A stretch of DNA of 64,000 nt, from contig CM053252.1 in NCBI GenBank assembly GCA_028583405.1, forward strand, positions 37,061,740 to 37,125,739. Reading direction: 5' to 3'. The position numbers and the translations under genes are program-made. The notes under the pieces are model-generated. The model was not told the DNA's origin. It saw nothing but the letters and a program-made list of their open reading frames with translations, and made no database searches. Below are positions 1 through 13,613 of the stretch, one piece after another. Source of the stretch: Pogonophryne albipinna. Lineage: Eukaryota > Chordata > Actinopteri > Perciformes > Artedidraconidae. The stretch's first letter is position 1. Every line of letters begins with the position of its first letter.

Positions 1-2920
1 CGTTGTTTTTGTTTAGAATCCTATTCTGTATATCGTTTGCTTACAAGTGTCTAAATGCCCTCAGCCTAGCGATGGTGATGTAGCCATTTTATAGCCTAAA
101 GTAAGATTTTTACTTTCAGTGATTGCATTTTCGCTTCAAAATCATAAAATGGGTGATGTGTAAAACATAAACATCATAAACGTGTGTTTTTGACAGAGCT
201 TATTTCATACAAAATACCAAAATCCAATGGAAAAATCCCTTTCAATGCTATCTTCTGGGTCCCCCTACAAAAATATGTAATCACTGCACCACTCTCTGGC
301 AACATGTTCCCTTTAAGGATGCTTCCAAGGGCAGATTAATGCATGGCTGGCTTTTCATAGAACATCAGGCAGGAAATAAACAGACAATTTCAACCTCTGC
401 CCTTCATTATACAGATGCGTTCATGGTATTCTCCACATGTAATGACTTTAATATCCTACAAAAGCCTTTTGGTTACATATAATATAATAGAGAGGATTAC
501 CTATTGCTTTTAATTGAACACACCGCGTTGCCATTACTTTTTCCTCTCTGCATGCTTATATACAGTGTTTGCCTACATTTTATATCATCACAATGACTGC
601 ACAGATATACTGCAGCATTTTACATCCGAGGAAACAAAAATACCAATAAAGAAAAGGCCTGGAGTGAAATGTAATTACCCTCAACTTGTGTATCTCATAC
701 TCCAATTATACCCTCAACCCCCCATCCCATATTGCTGCTGAACACTGATAATATGCTAAAACGCAGCAGATGATCCAGACTCAGGCTCAATACGGTGAGA
801 AGAGCACAGGTCGTCTCAATGATTGGAGAACTGGTAAATGTAGTCATTCCCAGCCCCAGCAGGATCCTTTGCCATAGTCAGTCAAGCCGAGAAAATGGCT
901 GGGCAAACGCCTGTGGCTGTGTGCTCTGATATCCATCATTTGAGAATTTGCCCTCCGTTTCAAGGCCATCTCAGCAAACGTGCTGTGCATTATCTCTCAG
1001 GGGATTGTTTCTTTGCTCTGGTTAAAGATGTGAGTTACTAAGGCCTCTGTGTCCTCTTCACGCCTCTCTATTCTTTCATTAATTCTCAACACACTGCTCA
1101 TTCGCTCCTTTATTTCATCTTTGGTTTAAAGGAAAGGTTTACACATTTTTGGAGGGGACATGTTCATTTCTACATGCCGTGAAATGACTAGAGCCATCTC
1201 TATGTCCATTCTCAAATCAATGCATTAAGAACAGAGCCAGGACAGGTTTAGCCTACTTAGTTTAGCACAGTGGCGTCGCCTGGCCTGGGTTTTTTCTGTA
1301 GGCCCGTCTCCTTCTTCTCAGCTCGCGGGGAACAGCGGGTCTATCGCCGGTTAGCATCGCCATGCTACGGAAGGCTAACAGCTGATCCTGAGTGTAAACA
1401 ATGGGACGTTCACAATAAAAAGTGCATTCCCCAGAGCCATGTGCGCAAATACTGTACATGTATGCCCACACCCTCATGCACACCCATACCAATGTACACA
1501 CTCATCAATATTCCATTTGAATTCAAGTTTAACTTGTGCACAACTGATATGCAATATTACGTTTACACTTTTTTGCATTTTGCATGTTTTTTTCATTTAC
1601 AGATTACACACAGATTATCAATCTGTTCACAAAATAATATTAACACAAATCCACCTCCATAGAAGGTGCCCCGTTTTAACCTCTGCCTCCTGTACAGCCT
1701 GGATTTGCAATGTACTGGGCGGTGCCGGTGGATACACATATAAGCCATTATTTTCTTCCCACTGGTCACCAGATTCTCTTTTCTACAGGTTTCAGTGATG
1801 CTGTTGTGTATTTTTCTCCCCTGTTTGCCTAGATTCAAAAGCAGCATCTGCAGGGGGAAGTGTAAGATAGTGGATTAAACCTCTGGGCGTAAAACCTCCC
1901 TCTGCAGACACACAGCAGCGTTAGAGTCACAAGTTGATATATCACCGTATACATTGAGCATCCCGATCAAGCGTGGATTTGCAGGTCTGAGTCAGACGTG
2001 GGGGTGTCGAAGCATCAGGCGCTTTACTTTTCAGTAGCCCCCTGGGCAGTAATGACTGAGCTTCACCTCCAAGCTTCATATCACAACAAAGTGAACATTT
2101 AACAGCCACATCCTGCCTGCTTTATTTGCTGTCCAGGGAAATAAACAGGATTTCAGCGATGTAGCCCGTGCTCACTGACACTGTTATATACACTGGGGCT
2201 GAAGCACTCTAACTCAATGTCATCATGCTCAAGCCTCATGCGAGCACAGCAACAGTTAGCAGTGGTCAACAAGAAATCCCTGAGAAACTAAACCAAGAAA
2301 AGAAAAAGACAGATAAATGGCTGGGGGCTCAATTTGCACGTGTTTACCTGTTATTCCTCCGCCCCCTTTATCAGTGCACCAATACAAATAAAAAATAAAA
2401 ATTCCACCACTGCTCGATGAAATCAATTTCACTTGAGTTCATCTCCAGTGAATCCTCATGGAAAGAAGCTTCTTTCTTTTCTAGCAAGGTATTTTAATTG
2501 CTCCGTAATGCATTTTAACTTAAATCTGCAAGTCTTACATTTTAACCTACTTCAATTTCTTTAGAAGTTGTATTCTCTTGTTATTAATTATATTTATTTG
2601 ATGACAATTCAAGGAATAACAGTTTGCCAGTCTGTTCCAAATACCCACATTGCCAAAAGTGTGAATGTATGTTATGGCTCAGTTGGTTGGCAGGGATTCG
2701 AGGACATGTTTAAACGGCACCAGAGTCTGATTGGAACCAGACCAAAGCATATGCATATCTTATATTTGTATACCACTTATTTTGGATTATCTTTTAATTG
2801 GTCACACTTATTTACAAAGCAAATGATAAAGAAATTGGGTCAATAGTAAATCTAAAGTCTTGGCTTGATTTTTAAATTCTAAATAAAAGTGGCACACACT
2901 ATTGTCCGTACATTGCAGTT
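1..2920. other. gene-poor DNA, nothing recognised
   Basis: I see no coding exon, RNA gene or complete mobile element. The open frames here are short, lack domain motifs and look like chance frames in AT-rich sequence. The stretch around 1270-1400 is more GC-rich and may be a fragment of an old element, but I could not find a second terminus for it. Confidence 0.6.
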
Positions 2921-3060
2921 ACTAATAATAATAATAATAATAATTCCTTACATTTATTATAGCGCTTTTCCAGATGCTCAAAGCGCTTTACAAATACACA
3001 TTACACATATCATACATGCAATGGTCACCACTGACTGAGACTACAGTCTCTTTTGTCAGC
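2921..3060. repeat. TAA microsatellite plus fish interspersed-repeat fragment
   Basis: A (TAA)n tract at about 2922-2945 runs straight into a block with TATAGCGCTTTTCCAGA and CAAAGCGCTTTACAAATAC. Blocks of this kind are common in fish interspersed repeats. The class cannot be assigned from this fragment. Confidence 0.5.
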
Positions 3061-3747
3061 ATTCACTTTCCAATATAAAATAATGAAGAAAAAGTCGAAC
3101 AGAGGCCAAGGGATCCTAATACACCTCAGGGCTCAACCTTTGAAAGGTTGAACTGAAGCCTCCAGAGGAGACAGGAAGGAGAGGAAGGTGTCTAAAAGCA
3201 GCGGCGAACAAAAGAGAGCCAACCTCCTGTTGTATGACACCTGAGGGACGGGTAGAGAGGGGGTGAGACAGACAAGGGACTGGGTTTGTCCTCCAATAGC
3301 CTCATAGGTTAGTCTGAAGGCCAGGCATCAACGGTCACGTTAATATTATGAGCAGAACTCATAAAGGGCTCTTCAGGGAGGTGGGTGAATGGCTGTTTTA
3401 TGAGAGGGGCGTCCATCTTATCTCCCTAATAGGATTCCCTGCTCCTCATTAAAAACCATAACGGAGCTTCCTCTCTGCCATCATTTGTGTTGTGTCTGTG
3501 TTTGGACTTTCCTGCGGCCTAACCCATGTCTGCTTTATGTCCATTGATACACATGAATGTGCCGAGAGCATTTAAATGTCCCCTATTATACTGTTTGTCA
3601 TCAATATATAATAGGTCTCAGATACAGTGGTGAGCCGTGACTTTTATACCAAAGTACACCAAACAGATCATGCATTGCAGCATCCCATAATCCCCTCTGT
3701 TTCAGCCCTGTTTCAAAAGTGCTGATTCTCTGTCTGTTACTTTAGAT

Positions 3748-4513
3748 CAGGGGTGCCCAACCTTGTTTGAACCAAGAGCTACTTTTAAAGTTGCCAGTCT
3801 GCCGAGATCTACCAGTCCAAATACAGAGGAGGGGGGGGGGGGGGGGGGCGCTGGGGTGCTAGCGAACTGTTAACTGGGGGGGAGCCTCGCTGCGGGGAAA
3901 CGGCGGACCTCTGTCGGTGCAACTTCAATGATGCCTTTTAAAAACATAAAAAATTAAGGGTGGTGACGGCCGTCAGCGAATCGCGCCGGCCCTTGAAGAC
4001 CGGCTGTTCTGTGATTCTCCAGATGGCCAGTCCGGAGGGTGGAAAATACATACCGGAAGTAAAAAAAGACGTGGACGGAAACAAAACTTAAAATATGAAA
4101 TGAAACAATCTCATCTCTTAAAATTCACAACTTATTATGAATTAAACGCTACGCTCGCATTGCAGATGAGACAGATGGACTTTGAATTGGAATAAACAAA
4201 AAAATAATCATCCTCCCACTCGGAGTGAAAATGATATATTTTGGGCTTTTTTGCTTCTGCCATAATTGTGGTCTTGTGTGTGTGCGGACTGTCACTCCTG
4301 TTGACACGGACAACGTCAGCGCACTGCCCACCAGCCACGCCCCGACACATGGGGTCACGCCGGCCAATCACAAAGCTTTGATGCGTTCAAGTACATTATT
4401 CTGGCACAGGAAGATTATGTTATAGGACATTAACGATAAAACAGAATATTTCTGTTCTATTTTTAGACACATCTCGCGATCGACTGGGAATCTCGACTGG
4501 TTGGGCACCCCTG
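3748..4513 (-). mobile_element. hAT element, internally deleted
   Basis: Terminal inverted repeats CAGGGGTGCCCAACC and GGTTGGGCACCCCTG bound a 766-bp element. The same 8 bp, CTTTAGAT, occurs immediately left (3740-3747) and right (4514-4521), the target duplication expected of hAT transposases. A remnant of the transposase 5' end is read on the minus strand. An 18-base G run sits at 3831-3848. Confidence 0.93.
4135..4263 (-). pseudogene. N-terminal hAT transposase remnant (GTF2IRD2/ZBED-like finger)
   Basis: About 42 codons are read on the minus strand from an ATG at 4263. The product contains KIYHFHSEWEDDYFF followed by ICLICNASVAF. This resembles the start of the transposase-like proteins related to GTF2IRD2 and ZBED5, where the C-x2-C pair opens a zinc finger. 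The frame stops straight after the first Cys pair, so the rest of the transposase is deleted. The position inside a 766-bp element with hAT termini supports the reading. The upstream in-frame extension to 4371 is probably 5' untranslated. Confidence 0.7.
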
Positions 4514-4521
4514 CTTTAGAT

Positions 4522-4782
4522 GAAAGTAAGGAGCCCCTCCCCACGCCCCTCTGAGAGATATTTGGTTAAAAAGAACTCAATGGTGCTCTAGGAGGAGATT
4601 CAGGTGATAAGGAGGGGGGGGGTTACCTTGGTTGCTGATTGGCTAATGGTTACACAAGCCAAAAAATCCTTATGACATCATAAAGTGGCCCAAATCTGAT
4701 CAGCTCATTTTCAGACAGGTTTTTATATAAATGGATCAGGACAAACTTTCAGAGTCTCTTTCCACAGAGGGGACACATGTTG
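4522..4782. other. spacer between two hAT elements
   Basis: No feature recognised apart from a short G run near 4613-4621. Confidence 0.5.
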
Positions 4783-4790
4783 ATGTAGAA

Positions 4791-5950
4791 CAGTGGTTCT
4801 CAAATGAGGGTACGCGGACCCCTAGGGGTACGTTGGAGTACTGCAGGGGGTACGTGAGATTTATTTTTATGTTAATGAAAAAAAAAAACATAAGTAATGT
4901 ATTTAAACAAACTACTAATAGTAGATTAACTACTTTATTCAAAGGTTTACAGTCATTCTGGATAATAAAATGGGAAAAATAAACGTGGTGCTCTCTTTTC
5001 CTCTCCCTCTCATGACAGCCCGTCAGTCTCGTGCAGCTCGCTGAACCTGTAATAAGTGACCCGACTGTAAAGAATACATATATGTATAACTAGTTTAGGT
5101 TGTTCCAGAGTAGATAAACTAGCTAAGTGTGTTCTAACTCTTAGTGTATTTAATTTTGCTCCACTCAACGGTCCGTCACAGCGGGCGGAGCTGTGATCAT
5201 GCAGAGCTGCGTGTTCTCCGTCAGCAGCAGCTGATCTGATCTCTGATCTCTCTCTCGCGTCCGGTTATACTTCACTCGCGTTTATGTCCAAATCTATCAC
5301 ATCTAGCTAGTTCTAGTTAATTATTTGACTGCCTGCTTATCAAAGGACACCTAAACAATAAGCGTTGCTCGGCAACGGCTTGTGGCCGCAAAGTATAGCG
5401 CAGCATTATGCATATGTTTATATGAGGGGTCAAAATCCCATGCTCACAAAATGCTCATATATTTTGTTCTCTTCGTTTCCCACGCCCCAAAATAAATAAA
5501 TATACCAATTTTAGGAAAAGTAAGGAAGTTTGAGCAGTGTGGGTTTTATATGAACAGAGTTACACATATCTCAAAACGCAGAGTGTAATAACTGCAGTTG
5601 CCTCCCTGTCAGAATGACAAAGGTCCTCAGTGAAGCACAAGCTCATGTTTCTCACTACATTGTAAGTACAACTTATTAAAAAGATCAGTTCAATGCAACT
5701 AATGTCGTCTCAGTGTTATTGCATGATGTTAAAATTGGTTTGCCATAAATTTAGTGATGGATTGTAAACATTTGAAATGTAGTATTTAAGTGTTTCTCAG
5801 TTACTGTTGTTGTTTTAATAAATCAGACACTGATGGTGCAGCGATGTACTGTACCTCTTTATATAGGCTTTTTTTCCTTAACAAATTGTTTTTGCGCTGA
5901 TTTTTTTTTTCAAAGAGGGTACATTATTGAAAAAAGTTTGAGAACCACTG
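4791..5950 (+). mobile_element. non-autonomous hAT element
   Basis: Termini CAGTGGTTCTCAAA and TTTGAGAACCACTG flank 1160 bp. Both sides carry the perfect 8-bp duplication ATGTAGAA (4783-4790 and 5951-5958). No transposase frame survives. The left end, with repeated GGGGTACGT-like words, matches the opposite end of the 521-bp elements at 28339 and 29568, so these are members of one family in opposite orientation and of different length. Confidence 0.92.
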
Positions 5951-5958
5951 ATGTAGAA

Positions 5959-7471
5959 GATACATGAAAAAGTGGATTTTGCATAATAGGTGACCTTTAA
6001 ATTAATGTAGCATTCTCCTCTGTGGCTCGCTACTTTCCCCACCAGCCACTGCTCCGCCTGACCCTTTCATACACCACCTACATTTGTATTCAACTCTTCT
6101 ATTTCTTCTATCTCTGGTTGACACCAAGTCTGTCTCTCTCTTGTTATCAACCGCCTCTCTTTTCACTTAGGAGATGCAAGAGGACTGAATGCAGTCTAGT
6201 CGAACCATGTTGATATTTCCTGTAAGCCCCAGCCAGGGTCCAGGCATGCCACCACCTCCCAGAGTCCTCCACCCATTCCCTGAGGTGACAGCTCAGTCCC
6301 ATGTATTACAAGCTCCCAAGTGAATGGAGCAGACAGGTGCTTCATCTGCACACACACACACATTGCACAGAGGAACTGGAAATCATAAATGAATAAATCG
6401 TACTTATAAATAAATCAATAGAGAGGGAAAACATGTCTGTTTGTACTTTCACATTTGCATATGGTGTAATATGCTAAGTTCTACCTCTGCATGTATGTAT
6501 TCTCTCTGTATGTCTTTAAGTATGCATGTATTCCTTTCATTTGGTTGTGGAAGATGTTGCCTTATTCCTTCATCTATCTGCATTAGAAGCTTGGCGCAGT
6601 TTGGAAATAAGGAAAAGGAACAGCAAACTGCAGAGGATACATTTAGTTGGAAGCACTTTTATACGCGTTGTTGGTTATTTTGGTTCGGACCGAGGAAGAA
6701 CACGAATCATCGTTGGCTATTATTTCCGGTCAAGTTGGTGTTCATGTTTTTCAACAAGCCAAGAGCTTAAAGTCAGTAAAACAGAAAAATAAATGTGTTA
6801 TCATTTGTAATCCAGCATCATCAGTGCTACATGAATCAACATTAGGAAAATAAATGTTGTTAACCGACAGAAGGTTATATTGCAGGCAAGACATTTAACA
6901 TTAAGATTGTTTCCAGATAAGACTGCATTTCCTATCAACATGCTTATTGCGCCTGTACCTGGAAACACACACAGTTAAATAAAAATTGAGGAATTGCCCT
7001 TGTAGTTCAGGAAATTACTGTCTGATCTTAGTGGAGCTGTCATGGCTACATGCTTTCCATATGCTTCTGACACAATATGCTTCAGAGTCTTCAATAAAGT
7101 ATTGGGGCCCACTTTGATGATGTTGGGGAAGAGATAGATCCTTCTTCAGCAAAAACCACACAACCTGCCGACTTCAGAGATGGTGCAAGACGCACTGGAA
7201 GTTTGGTCAAATGTTAATGCTACAAAGCAAAACTCAGGGAAGCAAAAGATAGTGAGGCAAAGTCCAATGTTATGCTAGTTTCACTGCTAAACCTAGTCAA
7301 CACGTGGCAACCAAGACACAGCAACTGGTCTTGGGTCTACAGGAGTTCTAGAACCTACTCACCAACAAATAGCCGTAACTATACTCACAATGCACTGGCT
7401 TGGCTATGAGTAGGGAGCCCCTGTATGCTCTTGTGTATGTGATTGTCATGAATGTGCAAGTGATTGAATAC
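5959..7471. other. no gene recognised
   Basis: The frames at 6441-6853 overlap each other in all three plus frames, lack domain motifs and look fortuitous. No terminal repeats or RNA genes seen. Confidence 0.5.
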
Positions 7472-7479
7472 CTTCTTGG

Positions 7480-8666
<1,187 letters not shown>

Positions 8667-8720
8667 CTTCTTGGTATATACAGTTCAAATAGGATCCCAT
8701 GTTTCCACTCCGCTCAGGGA

Positions 8721-8768
8721 GGAAACAGGACTGGAAACAGGACTGGAAACAGGACTGGAAACAAGGAC
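8721..8768. repeat. 12-bp tandem repeat, four units
   Basis: Unit GGAAACAGGACT is repeated three times exactly plus one unit with two changes. Confidence 0.9.
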
Positions 8769-8789
8769 GGAAATATTGAAGGGAAGGAA

Positions 8790-11217
8790 CACATTGCGGA
8801 AACACTGACAGAGAACACTGAGAAAGATAGGAAAGACAGGCATGAGTCAAGACATGCCAAAGACAAATAATTTATCCATTGTGTGAAATCATGTATGTGA
8901 TCCATGAGTTCATAATTTTATTTAGACTGTCGAATGACCTTACTTTGCGTTGGAAAAGGGCAACAACAAATTAGCTTGGTAAAAAGCTGATATAATAGTA
9001 TTTGGCACAACCTGAACAATGTTCTGGAAAGCTTACCAATTTCTACTTTCACTTTGAATTTATCAAGGCTCTTCCTCATCTCCGCTACATCCCTTTCCTC
9101 CCTGTGACAGAGCCGTCTCCATCTCTTACACAGTGGAGGTGGAGTCCATCACAGACCTGGTGAGTCTTTTGTAGCCCTCACACCTTTGGGCATAGCCATA
9201 GGCAGTTGGAATCATCAAGTCTGTGTCAGACTCGTTATGCGAAAAATATCTTACATCCATGTATCCATAGAATGCCAAAAAAGTCCAGTTGTCTGATGGT
9301 TTCTAATGTGTGACAGAAACAGCTGAGGCTTCAACAGATCATCATTCTTGTCTAGGGAAATATAAGATTTCAAACCTTGAAGATCAATTCAGTCTCAATT
9401 ATTAATATGCAAGACTGAAGTTAGTGCCAATGACCTTGAAGTATCATCCATTCTAAAGTCACTACGTTTGATATCAAGTCTTTTTTTCACTTAAATATAA
9501 TGGATTTAATGGATTATTGTTGAGTATACCACAGTGAATATGCTCCTTTAAGGGTAATAAAACAGAACACCCCCTCAAAATCAACAATGCAAAATCAAGC
9601 TTATTTTATGGATCGTGTAACAGTATCAACGATCAGCACGAAATAATCCCAAATCCTGAGGACAAACTTGGCTAACATTTTGAGGGCGGTTATTTGATTG
9701 GGATTGTGATTTTTGTATTTGATAACTATGGATCATTTTGTACAAAAGCAAAGCATTCACTTTAACATTCATATGAGAAGGTTAAAGAGACATAGGGCTA
9801 TGGCACTGTTTTCCTCAGATGGATAATGATGGTGATGAAGATTAGATTTCAAAATGATGAAGATCGTGGAAATTGTGCATTGTCTTGTGGATATCATGTG
9901 TTCCTCCTTTCAATGTATACATCTTAAGAAAGGCTGATTTTAATTTGTTTGTTTGAAAATTAGCATGCTAAGTGCTAAAGTTAACTATGGAAACATATTT
10001 TCTTATGCGCTCGTTGTAGAACATTATACTCTACTAGTTCTGGGTTATAGCCGTTGGGTTCACTGCAGTAATGTCCATTCATTCATTTTATGTTTTGACT
10101 TGTAGAAAAACATTTAAATGGTGTTTTCTTTCTCTCACCACCTGCCTGTATGGTGGAACAGTTCTGAATCTGAAAAAAGCTCTGAACCAAATTGTTATCA
10201 CGAAACAAATGTGAAGGAAGCAGGTTCTGAAAATGTGTAATCCTTTTAAAATGTAATGAATGTTTCGATCGTAGAGTCGGGGAGTAGCTTTGAATTCTAT
10301 TAGCATCTGTGTTTTTCATTTCAAACAAGGTATTAATTCAGGGGAGTTTTTGACTGTGAAATGCCTGAATTGGAAAACTGTGGAAATGACAAGTTGTCAC
10401 AGTGAATTTCAAGAGAAATACAAACCAAATCCCACACGATTTTAATAAGCCGCAGGGTTATTTGAATAACACAATAAACTGTAAATAGATAGCAGGATTA
10501 ATTGTGCAGCGCTAATTTTCTGAATCTTCTAAACTGTTTTTGTGTCTCCAGTGTGATGTGGTGGTTCTAAATCTTTCTCATCATTTGGATTAGCCGGGAT
10601 TGCAAATGAAAAATCGAATCTTGATTTGCAAATAACAGTGGGGGATTAACAGAGTTGTTTCATTTTCCATATGAAAGCTTTTTACTCATACAATGGGTAT
10701 AGGTGTACATTTGAGAAATCACCTCTCACATAAGCTGTTTTCCACTCACACTCACTCTCCTTGCAATTTCTTTCACTTACACCCAACCACCCAGCTCCTC
10801 ACGTCTTCACACGTGTAGAATTGAACCCTGGTGTCCAATTTTTACGGTAGAGTCTCTGTACGTAAAAGCACATGCAACAGCAATTCCATTTCCAACTTTT
10901 TCATGTAGCCTTGAATAGCCTTAAAGGCTGATGTAACACAATGTAAATGCAGGATGTCGCGTGGAAGACAGGATTGAGTACAAGACCCGATAATGGGCTG
11001 GATAGGCCTCGGTAAATGAAAGTGTTTTGTTGTGCACCGCCAAAAGTGTTAGTCAGTCATGTTTCATGTTGTTATTTTTGTATTGTTTTTCGCCTCTTTT
11101 GTCACGTCTCATTTCAGGTTCCTTGACTCCCTTTCCTAATGTGTTCTCCCGCGCTCATCAGCGTCAGCCCTGATTGTTTTCACCTGTGTCTTGTTGTCGA
11201 GTGTTTAAATCCCCCAG
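8790..11217. other. no gene recognised
   Basis: AT-rich sequence without recognisable exons or terminal repeats. The stretch near 11100-11215 (ending in a TTTAAAT-containing block) resembles a fragment of a fish LTR, but I could not delimit it. Confidence 0.5.
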
Positions 11218-11332
11218 TGTTCAGTGTGCAATGCAATGCATTAACGGCTGGTCATCCAATGCGATGAATTCAGCTATCTTGGCTGTTATTCTTTTGGCCT
11301 TTTCACTGTTCTGGGGCAGTTTCTCTTTCCTT

Positions 11333-11530
11333 TTAAAAGTCTCTGAAAGTGTCGGTTGTTTCAGTGCCGTTACCTGAGTGGCCACTGTGTACTCGTCGTG
11401 TTGTTGTTTTGTGTTTGTTTCTCAGGTGGCGTATTAGATTGGTCGTGTTGAACGTAGCTCTGTTCTTTCCACCACGCGGAACCTCCGCCTTGCAAACATT
11501 GCATCTGGCTGTTACACTGCCTTCGCTTTC
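11333..11530 (-). pseudogene. hAT transposase N-terminal fragment with BED zinc finger
   Basis: The minus-strand frame reads IESEGSVTARCNVCKAEV, then NLIRHLRNKH. This is the C-x2-C ... H-x4-H pattern of a BED-type finger, as in ZBED1-like hAT transposases. The first codons, reading MSGVWKYYK, lie on the far side of the inserted MITE at about 12237-12262, so the exon is physically split. The copy at 41344-41544 instead has a deletion that fuses this start to a downstream segment. Non-functional. Confidence 0.75.
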
Positions 11531-11533
11531 AAT

Positions 11534-12236
11534 AGGCGCATTCACACCGCAGTACTTTTCCCACAAAGGTTCATGAGAACTTAGTTCATGAGAACTCTTT
11601 TGTCGCGTTCACACCAAAAAGAGCCGGAACTAAAATTAGTTCATGAGAACCTTTTAACCCCATCAAAGTCCCTGCTAGAGAGCAAGGACTTTCGTGCGGC
11701 TCTCTTGTGAGAAAAGAGCTATATTTCTGATTGGCTGGGCGGATTGCAAACCACGCCCCGTAAAACTCCCAAAAAGTTTTGTGAAGCCGCCATTTTATTA
11801 TCCTCGCATTAGCATTATTAGCATTAGCATTAGCCCAGCGCAGAAACGCAGAGAGACTAACTTATGGCAACACAAAATAAAACATGGGAGCGGTGGAGAT
11901 GAGGAGGTGTCGGCGTTCTGGCGATTTACTCGGAAGGCTTCAGTAGAAGCTGCTGGGAGTCCCAGCAGCTTCTACTGAAGCCAGTCCCCAACTCCGGGGA
12001 CTTCCGGCCAGGGACTTTGGGCGGCAGTATACGCCGTGAAGTTGTTTGCGGCCTGCCAGTAAACCCAAAGCAGAAGAAGAAGAAGTGACGTCAGCGGCTT
12101 CATTTGCCTAATCCTCCCCCAGGGACTTATTCCGGTGTGAACGTGATCTGAACTTAGTTCATGAGAACTAAAGAGTTCTCATGAACTAAGTTCTCATGAA
12201 CCTTTGTGGGAAAAGTACTGCGGTGTGAATGCGCCT
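11534..12236. mobile_element. Harbinger-like MITE with long terminal repeats
   Basis: The two ends are inverted copies over roughly 65 bp, starting AGGCGCATTCACACCGCAGT. The insertion is flanked by AAT on both sides (11531-11533 and 12237-12239). The homologous uninterrupted site at about 41510-41530 shows a single AAT, confirming a 3-bp target duplication. That size suggests PIF/Harbinger, although AAT departs from the usual TWA. The interior contains a WERWR/GGDEEVSAF-like stretch that could be a decayed Myb/SANT coding remnant, but this is uncertain. Confidence 0.85.
11936..11982. repeat. perfect 23-bp inverted repeat with 1-nt spacer
   Basis: Arms 11936-11958 and 11960-11982 (starting GGCTTCAGTAGAAG) are exact reverse complements, separated by one G. 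They lie inside the MITE at 11534-12236. Confidence 0.97.
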
Positions 12237-12621
12237 AATTTTATAATACTTCCAAACTCCTGACATTTTCTCTGTCCCGACTCCCGAGTCACCAGCTGAA
12301 CGTAGCCTCTAGTTAGCTTACTGCTACTATTAGACACTGCGCCCTGCCCACTCTGTTGCCAGATTTGAGAGAAATAAGCAACCAGGTCTATGAAAACAAG
12401 CCCAAAAGAAGCAACACATACATGATGTTGTGTAATTTTAAACCAAAACTAAGGCCTCAGGATGACTTTAAGACGTGAACATGGTCATTTTTGTTTTGTA
12501 ACATTAGATAAAATAATAAAAAAATGGTGCGATCCCGATTTTTTTCTCCCGATTCCGATCTTTTGAAAATCACGTGATCGGCTCCTATCCCCGATCACGT
12601 GATCGGATTGGGACATCTCTA

Positions 12622-13028
12622 ATTATGTTATGTCCAATCAGCGAGCTGAGGATCTTTCCTACGTCTGTTTCCGGTATTGTTCCTGTAATGAGAGTTCACA
12701 TTTATGCTACATTGAAGGGTGGAATTGACTACACATCTTCAGAAACATAATTTGCTTCAGATATAACTCATAGCAAATGTGGTACACCCCAAAAATGGTA
12801 CAATTATTTGTGTATTTATTTACTTTTATTTATTTTTGCTAAACAGTGAATTTATTGTTTTGAAAAGCTCAACATTATCTGTATTTATTTTGGTGACATT
12901 CATATCATTTTATGGTTTATCTGTACTGTTTGAGAAACAGTAATAGTAAGTAGCGCCAAGGTGGAACCTTTGGCAGGTGAGCGGTGATGCCTGGGTTATC
13001 TTAGGGGGGACACTTTCGCCCCCTCCTC
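12622..13028. other. no gene recognised
   Basis: AT-rich sequence. A GC-richer block at about 12955-13025 may belong to the element that follows. Confidence 0.4.
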
Positions 13029-13103
13029 AGAAGCAATCCAGACCAGACGATCAATCGGATCCTGTGTCTAATTCTTGCTGCTGCACTTTTCTGTTTTCTA
13101 CAG
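13029..13103 (+). repeat. direct repeat, copy 1
   Basis: AGAAGCAATCCAGAC ... GTGTCTAATTCTTGCTGCTG ... TCTACAG also occurs at 15790-15852 in the same orientation, with two small insertions here. It ends in a pyrimidine tract plus CAG, resembling a splice acceptor. Confidence 0.85.
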
Positions 13104-13245
13104 GTCAGTACATGATAAAAATGATCGATGTTAACTTGTGTAAATGAGATATAATGTTTGAGATGTTTAAGAGAGTGTGTCAGAAAGTTTTGAGCATGTT
13201 TGACATAGTAACGGTATTTTAAAAATACTAAACTGTCGGCAACTA

Positions 13246-13613
13246 TATGGGATTAGTTTTGTATCATAAAGATAAAGCAACACTTTTTCAGAATAAAGCA
13301 AAACTATGAGTTTAAAAGAAGAAAAAAAAACTGAGTCAAGCAAAATAAAATACATTTCAAAAATAAAACTATAAGTTGCAAACAAATCATTTGTGTAATC
13401 ATGTAAACTATAAGTCTTTTTTCTTTGTTTTAACATAGGTTTTTGTTTGCAGTTCTTGTTGCTTCTTTCTCAATGATCAGACTTTTGCTCTCGCTGCAGC
13501 TTTCTCTTTTGCGCTCCTTCACTTTTTGTTTGAGATTCTGACACAAACCTCACAGGTGGGCGGGACTTTCAGGGGTGCGTCCCCATTGGCTACTCAGTTT
13601 TTGAGTGACAGCC
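13246..13613 (+). repeat. inverted-repeat arm, left
   Basis: The reverse complement of this arm matches 15101-15402 over nearly its whole length. The left arm has an extra stretch of roughly 60 bp (about 13300-13370). Both contain AGTAGCCAATGGGGAC on the minus/plus strand respectively. Confidence 0.9.

Larger units (their letters stand above)
11218..12621 (-). mobile_element. BED-finger hAT element, left end truncated, split by a MITE
   Basis: The right end has TCCCGATTCCGATCTTTTGA and finishes GGGACATCTCTA, as in the complete copy at 41238-41916. Interior blocks (11240-11345 and 12237-12621) align with that copy. The left end is truncated near 11218, so no target duplication can be read. 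A Harbinger-like MITE at 11534-12236 interrupts it. Confidence 0.85.

Noticed and set aside
1270..1798. Overlapping 119-130 codon frames
   Set aside because: Low-complexity His/Cys/Pro-rich translations in two frames at once, without domains.
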